From assembly GCF_000443165.1 (NCBI RefSeq), contig NZ_ATJV01000035.1, positions 39,605 through 103,604 on the forward strand: a stretch of DNA of 64,000 bases. Direction: 5' to 3'. The DNA is from Thauera terpenica 58Eu. GTDB taxonomy: Bacteria; Pseudomonadota; Gammaproteobacteria; Burkholderiales; Rhodocyclaceae. Positions within the stretch are counted from its first letter, which is position 1; every line of letters starts with the position of its first letter. A program made the position numbers and the translations under genes. The notes beneath the pieces were generated by a model. It saw nothing but the letters and a program-made list of their open reading frames with translations, made no database searches and was not told the DNA's origin. Below, in pieces: positions 36,114-44,991 of the stretch.

Positions 36114-36154
36114 TGACAACAAAAAACCCGCCAGCGGCGGGTTTTTTGTTGTCA
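36114..36154. terminator. Bidirectional rho-independent terminator between the amino-acid ABC operon and rhlE
   Basis: TGACAACAAAAAACCCGCC and its exact complement form a 19-bp perfect stem with an AGC loop, with six A/T tracts on both sides. It serves the plus-strand ABC operon and the minus-strand rhlE, whose stop is at 36177. Confidence 0.95.
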
Positions 36155-36176
36155 GCGACAGGCACAGGCCGATGGT

Positions 36177-37499
36177 TCAGCCGCGCGAGCCACGGTCCGA
36201 GCGTCCACCTTGACCGCCGTTACGCGCCGAATGACCGTCACGATTGAAGCCGCCGGCGTTGCGACGCGTGTCGCCACCCGGACGACCAAAGCTGTTGCCA
36301 CCGCCATTGCCGAAACGACGACCGGCATTGCCTGCCGGACGCGGGCCGGCGGGCTTGCGCGGCGACGGCTCCATGCCCGCAATGGTGTGCACTTCGAGGC
36401 GATCACCGGTGAAGCGCTCGATCGCACGGATGAGACCGGTTTCACGCGGACCCGAGAGCGTGATCGCGATGCCGTCACGACCGGCACGACCGGTACGGCC
36501 GATGCGGTGCACATAGTCTTCGGCCTGACGCGGCGGGTCGAAGTTGATGACGTGGCTGATGCCGGCAACGTCAATGCCGCGCGCGGCGACGTCGGTCGCC
36601 ACCAGCACGCCAATGCGGCCCTGGCGCAGGCGGTCGAGCGTGCGGTTGCGCTGCGTCTGGTGCATGTCGCCATGCAGGGCAGCAGCGGAGATGCCCTTTT
36701 CCTGCAGCGACAACGACAGCTCATCGGCGCTGCGCTTGGTGGCGGTAAACACCAGGGTCTGGTTGAGCCCCTCGCCCGCAAGGAGGGCTTCGAGGAGGCG
36801 GTTCTTGTGACCCAGGTCGTCGGCAAACATCAGGCGCTGCTCGATCTGGCCGCGGTCTTCCTGCGCGACTTCGATCTCGATGCGCTGCGGGTTGCGCGTC
36901 ATGCGGTTAGCCATGCTGCCGACCACGCCATCGAGCGTGGCGGAGAACAACAGGGTCTGGCGCTTGGCCGGGGTGGCGGCGACGATGGCGTCGATGTCTT
37001 CGGCAAAACCCATGTCCAGCATGCGGTCAGCTTCGTCGAGGATCAGCACTTCGACGTCCGAGAGCTTGATCTTGCGCCGATTCAGGTGGTCGAGCAGGCG
37101 ACCGGGGGTGGCGACGACGACGTCGCACTGGCGCTGCAGCTGCTTGATCTGGGCGAACATCGGTGCACCGCCGACGAGGCAGGCGGTGTTGAGCCAGCGC
37201 AAGGCCTTGCCGTAAGTCTGCACCGCCTTCTCGACCTGCTGGGCGAGCTCGCGCGTCGGGGTCAGCACCAGAATGCGCGGACCACTGCCCTGGGTCGGGC
37301 GGCGATCGATGATGCGGTTGAGCGCGGGCAGGGTGAAGGCCGCGGTCTTGCCGCTGCCGGTATGGCTGGACACGAGCAGGTCGTGGCCGGCGATGGCTGC
37401 GGGAATGGCCTGGACCTGCACCGGGGTGGGGGTGGTGTAGCCAGTCTGTTCGACGGCCTTGAGAAGGTCTGCGGCGAGGCCGAGATTTTCGAAAGTCAT
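36177..37499 (-). CDS. rhlE: DEAD-box RNA helicase RhlE
   Basis: 440 residues. Helicase motifs in order: Q-motif PTPVQVQAIP, motif I SSHTGSGKTAA, Ia PTRELAQQ, II LDEADRMLDMGF, III FSATL, IV/V regions with LVATDVAARGIDV, VI HRIGRTGRAGRDG. The C-terminal 70 residues are rich in Gly, Arg and Asn (GGNSFGRPGGDTRRNAGGF), a basic RNA-binding tail. It remodels ribosomal and mRNA structures. Confidence 0.95.
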   Translation of the reverse strand: MTFENLGLAADLLKAVEQTGYTTPTPVQVQAIPAAIAGHDLLVSSHTGSGKTAAFTLPALNRIIDRRPTQGSGPRILVLTPTRELAQQVEKAVQTYGKALRWLNTACLVGGAPMFAQIKQLQRQCDVVVATPGRLLDHLNRRKIKLSDVEVLILDEADRMLDMGFAEDIDAIVAATPAKRQTLLFSATLDGVVGSMANRMTRNPQRIEIEVAQEDRGQIEQRLMFADDLGHKNRLLEALLAGEGLNQTLVFTATKRSADELSLSLQEKGISAAALHGDMHQTQRNRTLDRLRQGRIGVLVATDVAARGIDVAGISHVINFDPPRQAEDYVHRIGRTGRAGRDGIAITLSGPRETGLIRAIERFTGDRLEVHTIAGMEPSPRKPAGPRPAGNAGRRFGNGGGNSFGRPGGDTRRNAGGFNRDGHSARNGGQGGRSDRGSRG

Positions 37500-37880
37500 G
37501 TGTTTCTTCCTGTGTCTTGCGTGCCAGCCTCGCTCATGGCGAGGGCCGGACGAATTCTGGCCCTGTTACAAGGCCTCAATGGCATCGCGCCGCACCGGAG
37601 CAGCCAGAGCTGCAACGGAAACGGGATCGCAAGGGCGACAAACGCGCGATGGGCGTGGCTGGTCTTCTTGGCCTGATCAAACCTAGGCCGCAAGGACCGC
37701 GCATCGGCACCAACCGGTTGTCACGATGCCAGACGATCGGAAGAACGAATGGGGTTCGGCGGGAGGTCGGGGGCGATGGGGCTGTGGTTACAGTCCCTCG
37801 GGCCGGGTCGGCGGGCATCCTTGTCCGCGCCAGATACCACTATGGCCCTGCTGCTGCATTGCACAACGAGGCGAAGTATA
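37500..37880 (-). promoter_or_regulatory. Probable rhlE promoter and long 5' leader
   Basis: The 500 bases between rhlE and the HU gene hold no convincing gene. On the minus strand TATACT (37880-37875) is a good -10 with a weak -35 (AGCACA) at 17 bases, the best promoter candidate found. If used, the rhlE leader would be about 370 bases. Long autoregulated leaders are known for DEAD-box helicase genes, so this is plausible but unproven. Confidence 0.35.
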
Positions 37881-37933
37881 TCGACTTTCCACGCTCATGT
37901 GCTCGATTCTTGAGAAAAACACTTGATCAAAAT

Positions 37934-37974
37934 GAAAAAGCGAGTGCGCACTTTGAATGCGGACTCGCTTTTTC
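37934..37974. terminator. Rho-independent terminator after the HU gene
   Basis: GAAAAAGCGAGT pairs exactly with ACTCGCTTTTTC (12-bp arms) around a 17-base loop that itself has short GC pairing. It begins 30 bases after the HU stop on the minus strand, with a T-run there; the A/T tracts make it usable from the other side too. Confidence 0.85.
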
Positions 37975-38003
37975 GGGGACGCGCCCCGCGCATACAGACG
38001 AGC

Positions 38004-38279
38004 TTACTTGTTGACGGCGGCCTTGAGCGTGGCACCCGCAGTGAACTTCGGCACGCTGGAAGCAGCAATCTCGATGGCGGCACCAGTCTGCGGGTTGCGA
38101 CCGGTACGGGCGGCGCGCTCGGACACTTCGAACGAACCGAAGCCGGTGAACGCAACCTTTTCGCCCTTGCCGAGTTGTTCGGCGATGATGTCGAGCACGG
38201 CGGACAGCGCGCGGTCGGCCTGCGCGCGGGAGACATCCAGACGGTCGGCCAGTGCTTCGACGAATTCACCTTTATTCAT
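38004..38279 (-). CDS. hupB: DNA-binding protein HU-beta
   Basis: 91 residues, starting MNKGEFVEALADRLDVSRAQADRAL. The conserved FGSFEVSERAARTGRNPQTGAAIEI arm that inserts in the DNA minor groove is complete. It is a nucleoid protein. GGAAAAGC precedes the start, and an extended -10 element lies upstream. Confidence 0.96.
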   Translation of the reverse strand: MNKGEFVEALADRLDVSRAQADRALSAVLDIIAEQLGKGEKVAFTGFGSFEVSERAARTGRNPQTGAAIEIAASSVPKFTAGATLKAAVNK

Positions 38280-38334
38280 GCTTTTCCTCGATTGGTGTGG
38301 GTGGAGGTTTCAGAAAGCTCTTTCTACGCCAACG

Positions 38335-38343
38335 ATTCTAGCA
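38335..38343 (-). promoter_or_regulatory. Extended -10 promoter element of the HU gene
   Basis: TGCTAGAAT on the minus strand is a TGn extended -10 with TAGAAT (five of six matches). No clear -35 is seen. The predicted start is about 50 bases before the HU ATG. Confidence 0.5.
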
Positions 38344-38477
38344 CTGTCGCCGCATGTGGAGCATTTCGCAAGGTGTGCATGTGAGCGCGGCCGTGACGCG
38401 CTGCGCGGCCTCTGATTCAAGCCCCTCTCTTCCGCGCTATCCTTGCGTTTTGACAGCATCAAGGCCTGGAGGGCACC

Positions 38478-39695
38478 ATGCAGCAGCACACACAGGCCGG
38501 CGACGAATTGCTCATCCGCATCAACGCCGAGCAGCAAGGCGGGCGTGTGGCCTCGACCACCGTCGCCCTGCCGCCAGCTGTCACCCCTGCCGCGCTTGTC
38601 ATCGGGCTGGAAGCTGACGCAGCGGTAGCACGTGTGAGCCAGCTCGGCACCCACAGTCCGCACGCGCATGCTCAAGCCCTGAGCATGGCCTGTGCCGCTG
38701 CCCTCGGACTTCCGCCAGCCGATCCTGGTAGCCAGCTGGCCACTGAGCGCGCGCTCGCCGCCGAGGCCGTCGACGCCCACCTGCACAGGCTGCTGATCGA
38801 CTGGCCCCTGAGCCTGGACATGGACGCGCGCCACAATCGCTACGCCGAATTTCGCCGCCGCCTGCACGCGAAGATCGATCCTGCCGCGTACTTCGAACTG
38901 GGCGGTGACGTTCTGGATCTGGTTGCACGCGAGATGCTGGCAGGCTTCTTCAACCGCATCCGTCTGCCACACAACCTCGCTGAATTCGTTGATTGTGCCG
39001 ACACCGGTGGCATTCTCGGCGCCGTGCTGAGCGAGTTGATCAGCCTCGGCCCATCGCAGCCACAAGGACAGCGCGCAGTCCCCCTCCTCGGCACCTTGAG
39101 TGCCGCGGCGTGGTCGGCCGCCGTGGGCAACTGGCCCAGCGCGGAGTTCCTGGCCCGCCCCCTGTTCGCCAACGAGCCGGCGGAAACCGGTCCGCTCGCA
39201 CGCCATGCGGCCTCGCCGCTGGTGCGCCTGCTGCTCGACCGTGGTCACCGCCTGTCGGCGCGGCTGTTTTGCAAGGCGATCGACCTTGCCGATTGCGCCA
39301 GCCGCATGCGCTACCCCTTTACTGACGACGTGCCGCCGCTGATCGACGCCGTGCAGGTGGTGGCGGGCGTGGGCCTTGCGCGCGTGATCACCGCGCGTGG
39401 CGTGCTGCTGTGCTGGGTGCGCATGGAAGCGGAGCTGATCGCCGACTGCGTCGTCATCCCGGCCAGCGCCTGGAACTTTCACCCCCAGGGCGCGTTTTGC
39501 AGCGAAGCCTGCAGCGCAGAGGTCGAAACCCAGACCGCAGCGCTGCGCCGCCTGAACCTGCTGGCGCTCGCGCTCGACCCTTCGCTGCCCTGTGAAATCG
39601 TACTGACTGAGGCCAGCGTGCCGCTCACGACATCAGGCGCCGATACGCGCCGCCAAAATAAAGCAGCGGCGCGCGCTCCGCGTAATCGAAGCTGA
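38478..39695 (+). CDS. HupK-like protein: [NiFe]-hydrogenase large-subunit homologue without metal-binding cysteines
   Basis: 405 residues, with no signal peptide or membrane segment. The N-terminus GDELLIRINAEQQGGRVAS and the segment VARVSQLGTHSPHAHAQALSMACAAALG follow the pattern of a hydrogenase large subunit. There the motif would be RICGVCPVSHALA; here both cysteines are gone. Near the C-terminus PASAWNFHPQGAFCSEA and LALDPSLPCEIVL resemble the TTWN...DPCLAC end, with one of the two final cysteines replaced by serine. HupK proteins of this kind assist hydrogenase maturation. No other hydrogenase gene is in the window. The family call rests on reading, not on a search. Confidence 0.6.
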   Translation: MQQHTQAGDELLIRINAEQQGGRVASTTVALPPAVTPAALVIGLEADAAVARVSQLGTHSPHAHAQALSMACAAALGLPPADPGSQLATERALAAEAVDAHLHRLLIDWPLSLDMDARHNRYAEFRRRLHAKIDPAAYFELGGDVLDLVAREMLAGFFNRIRLPHNLAEFVDCADTGGILGAVLSELISLGPSQPQGQRAVPLLGTLSAAAWSAAVGNWPSAEFLARPLFANEPAETGPLARHAASPLVRLLLDRGHRLSARLFCKAIDLADCASRMRYPFTDDVPPLIDAVQVVAGVGLARVITARGVLLCWVRMEAELIADCVVIPASAWNFHPQGAFCSEACSAEVETQTAALRRLNLLALALDPSLPCEIVLTEASVPLTTSGADTRRQNKAAARAPRNRS

Positions 39696-40122
39696 GCACC
39701 TCACTGATGAAGACGAGGTGGTCACCGCCCTCATGGCGCACGCTGTTGCGGCACACGAAGCGGGCGCAGCAGCCCCTGAGCAGCGGCACACCGCCCACCC
39801 CCTCATCGATCTCCAGCCCCGCGAAGCGGGCGCCCGCCCGGCTCGCAAAGCGCTGCGAGAGCTCGGTCTGATCTTCGGCCAGGACGTTGATCGCGTAATA
39901 TTCGCAGCCTTCGAACAAGTCCCTGCTGGGCAGCTCTTTCGCCAGGCTCCAGACGATCAGGGGCGGGTCGAGCGATACCGAATTGAAGGAATTCACCGTC
40001 AGGCCGATGGGCGCACCCGCAGGCGTACGCGTGCTCACCACGGTGATGCCGGTAGCGAACATGCCAAGGGCGTTGCGGAAACGACGGGAAAAATCCTCGC
40101 CGGGAATAACGTTCTGGGTCAT
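39625..40122 (-). CDS. Flavin reductase family protein (FMN-binding split barrel)
   Basis: 165 residues. Typical segments are FRNALGMFATGITVVSTRTPAGAPIGLTVNSFNSVSLDPPLIVWSL and SRDLFEGCEYYAINVLAEDQTELSQRFAS. This HpaC/RutF-like family supplies reduced flavin to monooxygenases. No monooxygenase lies next to it, so its partner is unknown. Its 3' end overlaps the convergent HupK-like gene by 71 bases. Confidence 0.9.
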   Translation of the reverse strand: MTQNVIPGEDFSRRFRNALGMFATGITVVSTRTPAGAPIGLTVNSFNSVSLDPPLIVWSLAKELPSRDLFEGCEYYAINVLAEDQTELSQRFASRAGARFAGLEIDEGVGGVPLLRGCCARFVCRNSVRHEGGDHLVFISEVLSFDYAERAPLLYFGGAYRRLMS

Positions 40123-40251
40123 GAGCGAAGCACGCGGTGCGATCCACGCCTGATGGGATGCGAGAGAAGCGCGGGATTATGGCCGGCCAGGACCCACACG
40201 TCGAGGGCAAGCGCTTTGATTCAGGCTAGAAAGCAGAGGAAAAACCGTGAC

Positions 40252-41337
40252 ATGAGTGATTTCGCCGAACGCCTGATCCACTGGCAGCAGCAGCACGGGC
40301 GCCATGCGCTGCCGTGGCAGGACACGCAGGACCCGTACCGCATCTGGCTGTCGGAGATCATGCTGCAACAGACTCAGGTCGACACCGTCATCCCCTACTA
40401 CGCACGCTTTCTCGAGCGCTTCCCCGACCTTGCCAGCCTCGCCGGCGCCGCAGTGGATGAGGTGATGACGCACTGGAGCGGGCTGGGCTACTACGCCCGC
40501 GCACGCAACCTGCACCGTGCCGCGCAGGCGATTGTCGAATCCCATGGTGGCCACTTCCCGCGCACGGCCGCAGAGATCGCCACCCTGCCCGGCATCGGCC
40601 GCTCGACCGCTGCCGCGATCGCCGCCTTCGCCTTTGGCGAGCGCGCTGCCATCCTCGACGGCAACGTCAAGCGCGTGTTGACGCGCCTCTTTGGCGTGGA
40701 AGGTTTTCCGGGCGAAAAGCGCGTCGAGACCCAGCTCTGGGCGCTGGCAGAATCGCTGCTGCCCACGCGCGAGCTCGGCCGCTACACCCAGGCGCAGATG
40801 GACCTCGGCGCCACCCTGTGCACCCGCAGCAAACCCGCCTGCATGCGCTGCCCCTTTGCCGACGATTGTGTCGCACGCCGCGACGGACGCGTGGGTGAGC
40901 TGCCCACTCCGCGCCCGAAGAAGACCGTGCCGCGGCGCAGCGCGCGCTACGCCATCATCATCCACGAGCACGCGGTCTTGCTCGAACGCCGCCCCCCCGC
41001 CGGAATCTGGGGCGGGCTGCTGACACCGCCCGAAATCCCGGCGACTGCGCCCGACGGCGGGGTGTGGGCGCAGCAACACCTGGGCCTCGCTTGCGCCCCA
41101 GCACGCGCCCTGGCCAGCCTGACCCACACTTTCACCCACTTCGTGCTCGAGCTGCAGCCGGTACTACTGCACGCCAGCACACCCACCTGCACGCTGATCG
41201 CGGACGACGGCGCGCTACGCTGGCATGCGCTCGCAGACCTTGCAGATGCCGCGCTGCCTGCACCGATGCGAAAGATCCTCGACGCCCTGGCCGCGCCCGA
41301 CTTGTTTGACGGCGCCCACGCCATCAACACAGGCTAA
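40252..41337 (+). CDS. mutY: A/G-specific adenine glycosylase MutY
   Basis: 361 residues from MSDFAERLIHWQQQHGRHALPW; AGAGGA lies upstream of the ATG at 40252. The catalytic glutamate is in SEIMLQQTQV, the helix-hairpin-helix in LPGIGRSTAAAIAA with the aspartate in ILDGNVKRVLTR, and the [4Fe-4S] ligands in CTRSKPACMRCPFADDC. A C-terminal NUDIX-like domain for 8-oxoG recognition follows. It removes adenine paired with 8-oxoguanine. Confidence 0.96.
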   Translation: MSDFAERLIHWQQQHGRHALPWQDTQDPYRIWLSEIMLQQTQVDTVIPYYARFLERFPDLASLAGAAVDEVMTHWSGLGYYARARNLHRAAQAIVESHGGHFPRTAAEIATLPGIGRSTAAAIAAFAFGERAAILDGNVKRVLTRLFGVEGFPGEKRVETQLWALAESLLPTRELGRYTQAQMDLGATLCTRSKPACMRCPFADDCVARRDGRVGELPTPRPKKTVPRRSARYAIIIHEHAVLLERRPPAGIWGGLLTPPEIPATAPDGGVWAQQHLGLACAPARALASLTHTFTHFVLELQPVLLHASTPTCTLIADDGALRWHALADLADAALPAPMRKILDALAAPDLFDGAHAINTG

Positions 41338-41364
41338 TAAGTCGTCCTGGTGCTGCGGTCGCGT

Positions 41365-41976
41365 TCAGGCCAGCCGGGGCAGCAGTCCATGCTCGCGCAG
41401 AAACGCCTGCAGCACCTCCAGCCGACTCAGCACATCGTCCAGCTCGAGCAGGCTCTGCTTGGCGGGAAGCGGAATCGGCAACAGTTCGGCATAGCGCGCG
41501 CCCACCCAGGCCGCATCCTCGAAGCGATGCGGCGGTGGCAGGCGCTCACCCAGTTCGGTGACGATGGACTGCAGCAAGGGCAGCAGATCGGACTGGGCCT
41601 CGGGCACCGGCTGCAGCGCAGGCTCTTCAAGCCAGCGCACTTCGGCGACGAGCAGTCCGTCGCGTTCGACTTCGTGGTCGAGCACGCGAAAGCGCCGCCC
41701 ACCACGGGTGAGCAAAGTGAGCAGCCCGGCCTGCTCCATGTCCCAGTGCTCGATGCACGCCTCGGTGCCGACCGCGTGCGGCACTGCGGTCTCGCCCACC
41801 TCCTCGCCAGCGGCGATGAGGCATACGCCGAACGCCGAGTCCTCACGCATGCAGCGCGTCACCATGTCCATGTAGCGTGGCTCGAACACGCGCAGCGGCA
41901 ACACACCCTCGGGAAACAACACGGTCTTGAGCGGAAACAGCGGCAGCCGCTGCACCGCATCTGATGCATCACTCAT
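41365..41976 (-). CDS. Lon N-terminal (substrate-binding) domain protein
   Basis: 203 residues. LPLFPLKTVLFPEGVLPLRVFEPRYMDMV is the hallmark of a stand-alone Lon-N/PUA-like domain. The protease and ATPase parts of Lon are absent, which is normal for this small family. Its role is unknown. It lies 4 bases downstream of ubiX on the same strand. Confidence 0.9.
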   Translation of the reverse strand: MSDASDAVQRLPLFPLKTVLFPEGVLPLRVFEPRYMDMVTRCMREDSAFGVCLIAAGEEVGETAVPHAVGTEACIEHWDMEQAGLLTLLTRGGRRFRVLDHEVERDGLLVAEVRWLEEPALQPVPEAQSDLLPLLQSIVTELGERLPPPHRFEDAAWVGARYAELLPIPLPAKQSLLELDDVLSRLEVLQAFLREHGLLPRLA

Positions 41977-41980
41977 GGGC

Positions 41981-42613
41981 TCAAGCTCCTTCTTGCGGCA
42001 AATCCTCTCCCCAGCGTGCCATCAAGGTATGTGCCACGCCAAGCTGGTCAAGAATACGCGCCACCACAAAATCGACCAGGTCCTGCACCGTCTGCGGGTG
42101 ATGGTAGAAGCCCGGGTTGGGCGGCAGGATGCACACGCCCAGGCGCGCCAGCTTGAGCATGTTCTCGAGGTGAATCGCCGAATAGGGCGCCTCGCGCGGC
42201 ACCAGCACCAGCTTGCGCGCCTCCTTGATGACGACATCGGCCGCGCGCTCGATGAGATTCTGGCTCAGGCCACCGGCGATCGCCGCCAGGGTGGCCATGG
42301 TGCACGGACACACCACCATGGCGTCGGGCGGATTGGAACCGGAAGCCGGCGGGGCAAACCACTCCTCGCGCCCGAACACACGCAGCTGGCCAGGCGCCGC
42401 GCCAAAGCGCAGGGAGAGCTCGGCTTCGACCTCGGCCGGGCGCGCCGGGAGAGCCCAGTCCATCTCCTGGCGCGCGACGATCTGCGCCACCTGCGAATAC
42501 AGCAACCACACGCGGTGGCCGGCCTGCAGCAGGCACTCCACCAGGCGCACCCCGTAGGGCAGGCCGGAGGCACCGGTAAAGGCGACGGTGATCGTACGCG
42601 GCGAGGAGCTCAT
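41981..42613 (-). CDS. ubiX: UbiX, flavin prenyltransferase
   Basis: 210 residues from MSSSPRTITVAFTGASGLPYG. AAGAG sits 6 bases before the ATG at 42613; in-frame ATGs at 42619 and 42631 lack a site at the right distance. Motifs are FTGASGLPYGVRL, VVCPCTMATLAAIAGGLSQNLIERAADV and LVLVPREAPYSAIHLENM. UbiX makes prenylated FMN, the cofactor of UbiD-type decarboxylases, for ubiquinone synthesis or aromatic acid decarboxylation. Confidence 0.94.
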   Translation of the reverse strand: MSSSPRTITVAFTGASGLPYGVRLVECLLQAGHRVWLLYSQVAQIVARQEMDWALPARPAEVEAELSLRFGAAPGQLRVFGREEWFAPPASGSNPPDAMVVCPCTMATLAAIAGGLSQNLIERAADVVIKEARKLVLVPREAPYSAIHLENMLKLARLGVCILPPNPGFYHHPQTVQDLVDFVVARILDQLGVAHTLMARWGEDLPQEGA

Positions 42614-42669
42614 CGACATCTCTTGGTGCATGGGCCGGCCAGCCGTGCCTGGCGTGGCCGGGTCGCGCC

Positions 42670-43836
42670 TCAGCGCAGGTAGTCCGTGATCAATTCCCAG
42701 CGCCCGTCGCGGATCTGCGCAAGACGGCCATGGCGGTTGCCGAGGTGGTCCTCAGCGCTGAAGCGGTAAGCCGGGCTGCCGAAATAATCACGGCTGAATT
42801 CAAGGTTTTCGAGAGTGCGCGCGAACACGGTGGGCGTCAACTCGCGCCCGCTGGCATCGGCGGTGCGCACGAACATGTCGGCCAGGGTGTAACCCATCAC
42901 GCTCCACACATTGGGCTCAGCGCCGAAACGTGCGCGATAGCGCTCGATCCAGGCGCCGAGCTGGGCGTTGGCGCCTGCGGCGTAGGGATGGGGCAGGACG
43001 CTGACGCCGTACAAGCCCTCGACTGCCTCGCCCCCCAGCTCATGCGTCTGCGCCGAGTAGCCCGAAGCCGTCACCAGCATATCCACCTTCCAGCCGATGC
43101 GGCGCGCCTCGGTCATGGCGGCGACGGTTTCTCGCACCACGGTGGCGAGCACGACGAGATCGCACTCGGCCGCACGCAGGCGCGCGACCTGGCTCGACAG
43201 ATCGGTCGCGCCGCGCTTGTAGCCGGTGCGCTCGACGAGCTTGCGCTCGAGCTTGCCCAGGCCCGCCTCCACGCCCTTCATGACTTCCAGGCCGTAGTCG
43301 TCGTCCTGGTAGAGCAGGCAGGTGCGTTGATAGTTGCCGCGCTCGACCATGTGCCGGGTGGCCGCCTCCATGTAGTCCTGATAAGGCGCGAAATTCTGGA
43401 ACTTCAAGGGGTGCAGGGGCGCGTAGGTCGCCTCATGCGGCGAGAACGGGAACAGGTGCAGACGCCCGGCATCGAGCACCACCGGCATTGTCGCCATCAC
43501 CACCGGCGTGCCCATGGTGGCGATGAAGGCAAAGGCCTGGTCGCGCTGCACCAGCTTGCGCGCCGCCAGCACGCCGCGCTTGGGATCATATGCGGCGTCC
43601 TCCACCACCAGACGCAGTTGGCGACCATGAACGCCGCCCGCGGCATTGGCCTCGTCAAAGCGCATCAGCATGCCGTCGCGCACCGGTATGCCCAGCATGG
43701 CGATCGGGCCGGACAAATCGGAAATGTGGCCGACGACGATCTCGCTGGCGCTGACGCCGGCAACATCAGCGGCATGGAGGGCATGACTCGCCACACTGGC
43801 GCACAGGGCGAGGGCAAGAAGAGAGATTGTTTTCAT
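42670..43836 (-). CDS. Periplasmic substrate-binding protein of a second Liv-type transporter
   Basis: 388 residues from MKTISLLALALCASVASHALHA, a signal peptide. Peripla_BP_6 motifs are EIVVGHISDLSGPIAMLGIPVRDG, RLVVEDAAYDPKRGVLAARKLV and CLLYQDDDYGLEVMKG. The ligand is unknown. It is downstream of the LivM and LivH permease genes but has its own AT-rich promoter region. Confidence 0.9.
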   Translation of the reverse strand: MKTISLLALALCASVASHALHAADVAGVSASEIVVGHISDLSGPIAMLGIPVRDGMLMRFDEANAAGGVHGRQLRLVVEDAAYDPKRGVLAARKLVQRDQAFAFIATMGTPVVMATMPVVLDAGRLHLFPFSPHEATYAPLHPLKFQNFAPYQDYMEAATRHMVERGNYQRTCLLYQDDDYGLEVMKGVEAGLGKLERKLVERTGYKRGATDLSSQVARLRAAECDLVVLATVVRETVAAMTEARRIGWKVDMLVTASGYSAQTHELGGEAVEGLYGVSVLPHPYAAGANAQLGAWIERYRARFGAEPNVWSVMGYTLADMFVRTADASGRELTPTVFARTLENLEFSRDYFGSPAYRFSAEDHLGNRHGRLAQIRDGRWELITDYLR

Positions 43837-43920
43837 CGGCAGGAAGGTCCACAACGAGTTCGGAAACGCGCGCGCATCAGGAGCGACAGGGAAGGACCGG
43901 AAGCGCGTCGCAGGGCACAA

Positions 43921-43949
43921 ATTCTCTAATAATTCATAATTACAGACAA
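43921..43949 (-). promoter_or_regulatory. Possible promoter of the second binding-protein gene
   Basis: On the minus strand TTGTCT (43949-43944), a 17-base spacer and GAGAAT (43926-43921) match consensus at four of six positions each. The spacer is a near-palindrome, TAATTATGAATTATTA, which may be a protein-binding site. The surrounding gap (43837-43977) contains no gene. Confidence 0.3.
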
Positions 43950-43977
43950 GACTGCTGATGAGACCAGGCCTTCAAGC

Positions 43978-44991
43978 TCAGGGCGCACGCGCCAGGCCCT
44001 GTGGTCTGAGCAGGATCACCGCCACGATCACTGCACCAAACAGCACCAGCTCCAGGCCGGCAGCACGGGCCCAGTCTCCGGGCAAGGTGTCGCGCAGCAC
44101 CGCAATGGCCTGCGGCATCGCCACCACCACCAGGGCACCCCAGGCGGCACCCGCGAGCTGACGCGCGCCGCCGATGAAGGCCAGCATCAGCAGCTCGAAG
44201 GAAAACACCAGCCCGAACTGCTCCGGGCTGATGAAACCTATCCAGTGCGCGTACAGCCCACCCGCCAGGCCCGACAGACTGCCGCCAACGACGAAGGCCC
44301 GCAGCTTGGCCGCCGCGGGCGCAATGCCACAGGCGGCGGCGGCGGCTTCGTCCTCGCGCACCGCCTGCCATGCACGCCCGATGCGCGAGCGCAGCAGGCG
44401 CGCGCACAAGCCAAAGGCCACCAGCACGGCGGCGAGGCTGACGCCGGCCTGCGCCAGCGGCGTGTCGGCGCGCCAGCCGCCGAGCGCGAACGCCGGCACC
44501 AGCATGCCCGCCGCACCCTGCGTCAGCGACTCCCAGCGCACCAGGCCTTCTTCCACGATCAAGGCAAAGGCCAGCGTGCTCATGCCGAAGTACAGCCCGC
44601 CCAGGCGCCCGGCGGGCAAGCTCGCGAGCGCGCCACCCAGCGCACCCACGGCGGCGGCCAGCGGCAGCGCGGCCAGCGCCGGCACACCCGCGTGCACCAG
44701 CAAGGCCTGAGCGTACGCTCCCAGCGCGACAAAAGCGCCCTGCCCGAGCACGATCTGGCCCGCCTGGCCGACGATGATGATCACCCCCAGTCCGGCAATC
44801 GTATAGGTCGCAACCAGGGTCGCCTGCCCCAAGGCAAACTCCGCGCCCAGCCAGGCGAGCGCCGCCATCAGCAGCACGCCCCAGGTGGCCAGCGCGCGCC
44901 CATGGCGTCGCCAGTGGCCAGCATTCCCAGCCCGCGCAACGGGAACGCGCGTCGACTCGGTGCGGGACGACACCCGGCCTGGGTCCGTCAT
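43978..44991 (-). CDS. LivM-type permease
   Basis: 337 residues from MTDPGRVSSRTESTRV; the start makes an ATGA overlap with the livH-type gene, although the frame is open upstream. Motifs include IIIVGQAGQIVLGQGAFVALGAYAQAL, GGLYFGMSTLAFALIVEEGLVRW and RSRIGRAWQAVREDEAAAAACGI. About eight membrane segments. Confidence 0.9.
   Translation of the reverse strand: MTDPGRVSSRTESTRVPVARAGNAGHWRRHGRALATWGVLLMAALAWLGAEFALGQATLVATYTIAGLGVIIIVGQAGQIVLGQGAFVALGAYAQALLVHAGVPALAALPLAAAVGALGGALASLPAGRLGGLYFGMSTLAFALIVEEGLVRWESLTQGAAGMLVPAFALGGWRADTPLAQAGVSLAAVLVAFGLCARLLRSRIGRAWQAVREDEAAAAACGIAPAAAKLRAFVVGGSLSGLAGGLYAHWIGFISPEQFGLVFSFELLMLAFIGGARQLAGAAWGALVVVAMPQAIAVLRDTLPGDWARAAGLELVLFGAVIVAVILLRPQGLARAP

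Noticed and set aside
37923..37930. TTGATCAA as an FNR box
   Set aside because: The half-sites abut without the required 4-base spacer, and it lies beside the HU terminator, not at a promoter.
37517..38014. 165-codon plus-strand open frame in the rhlE-HU gap
   Set aside because: It runs through the HU terminator and has no family similarity or start signal.
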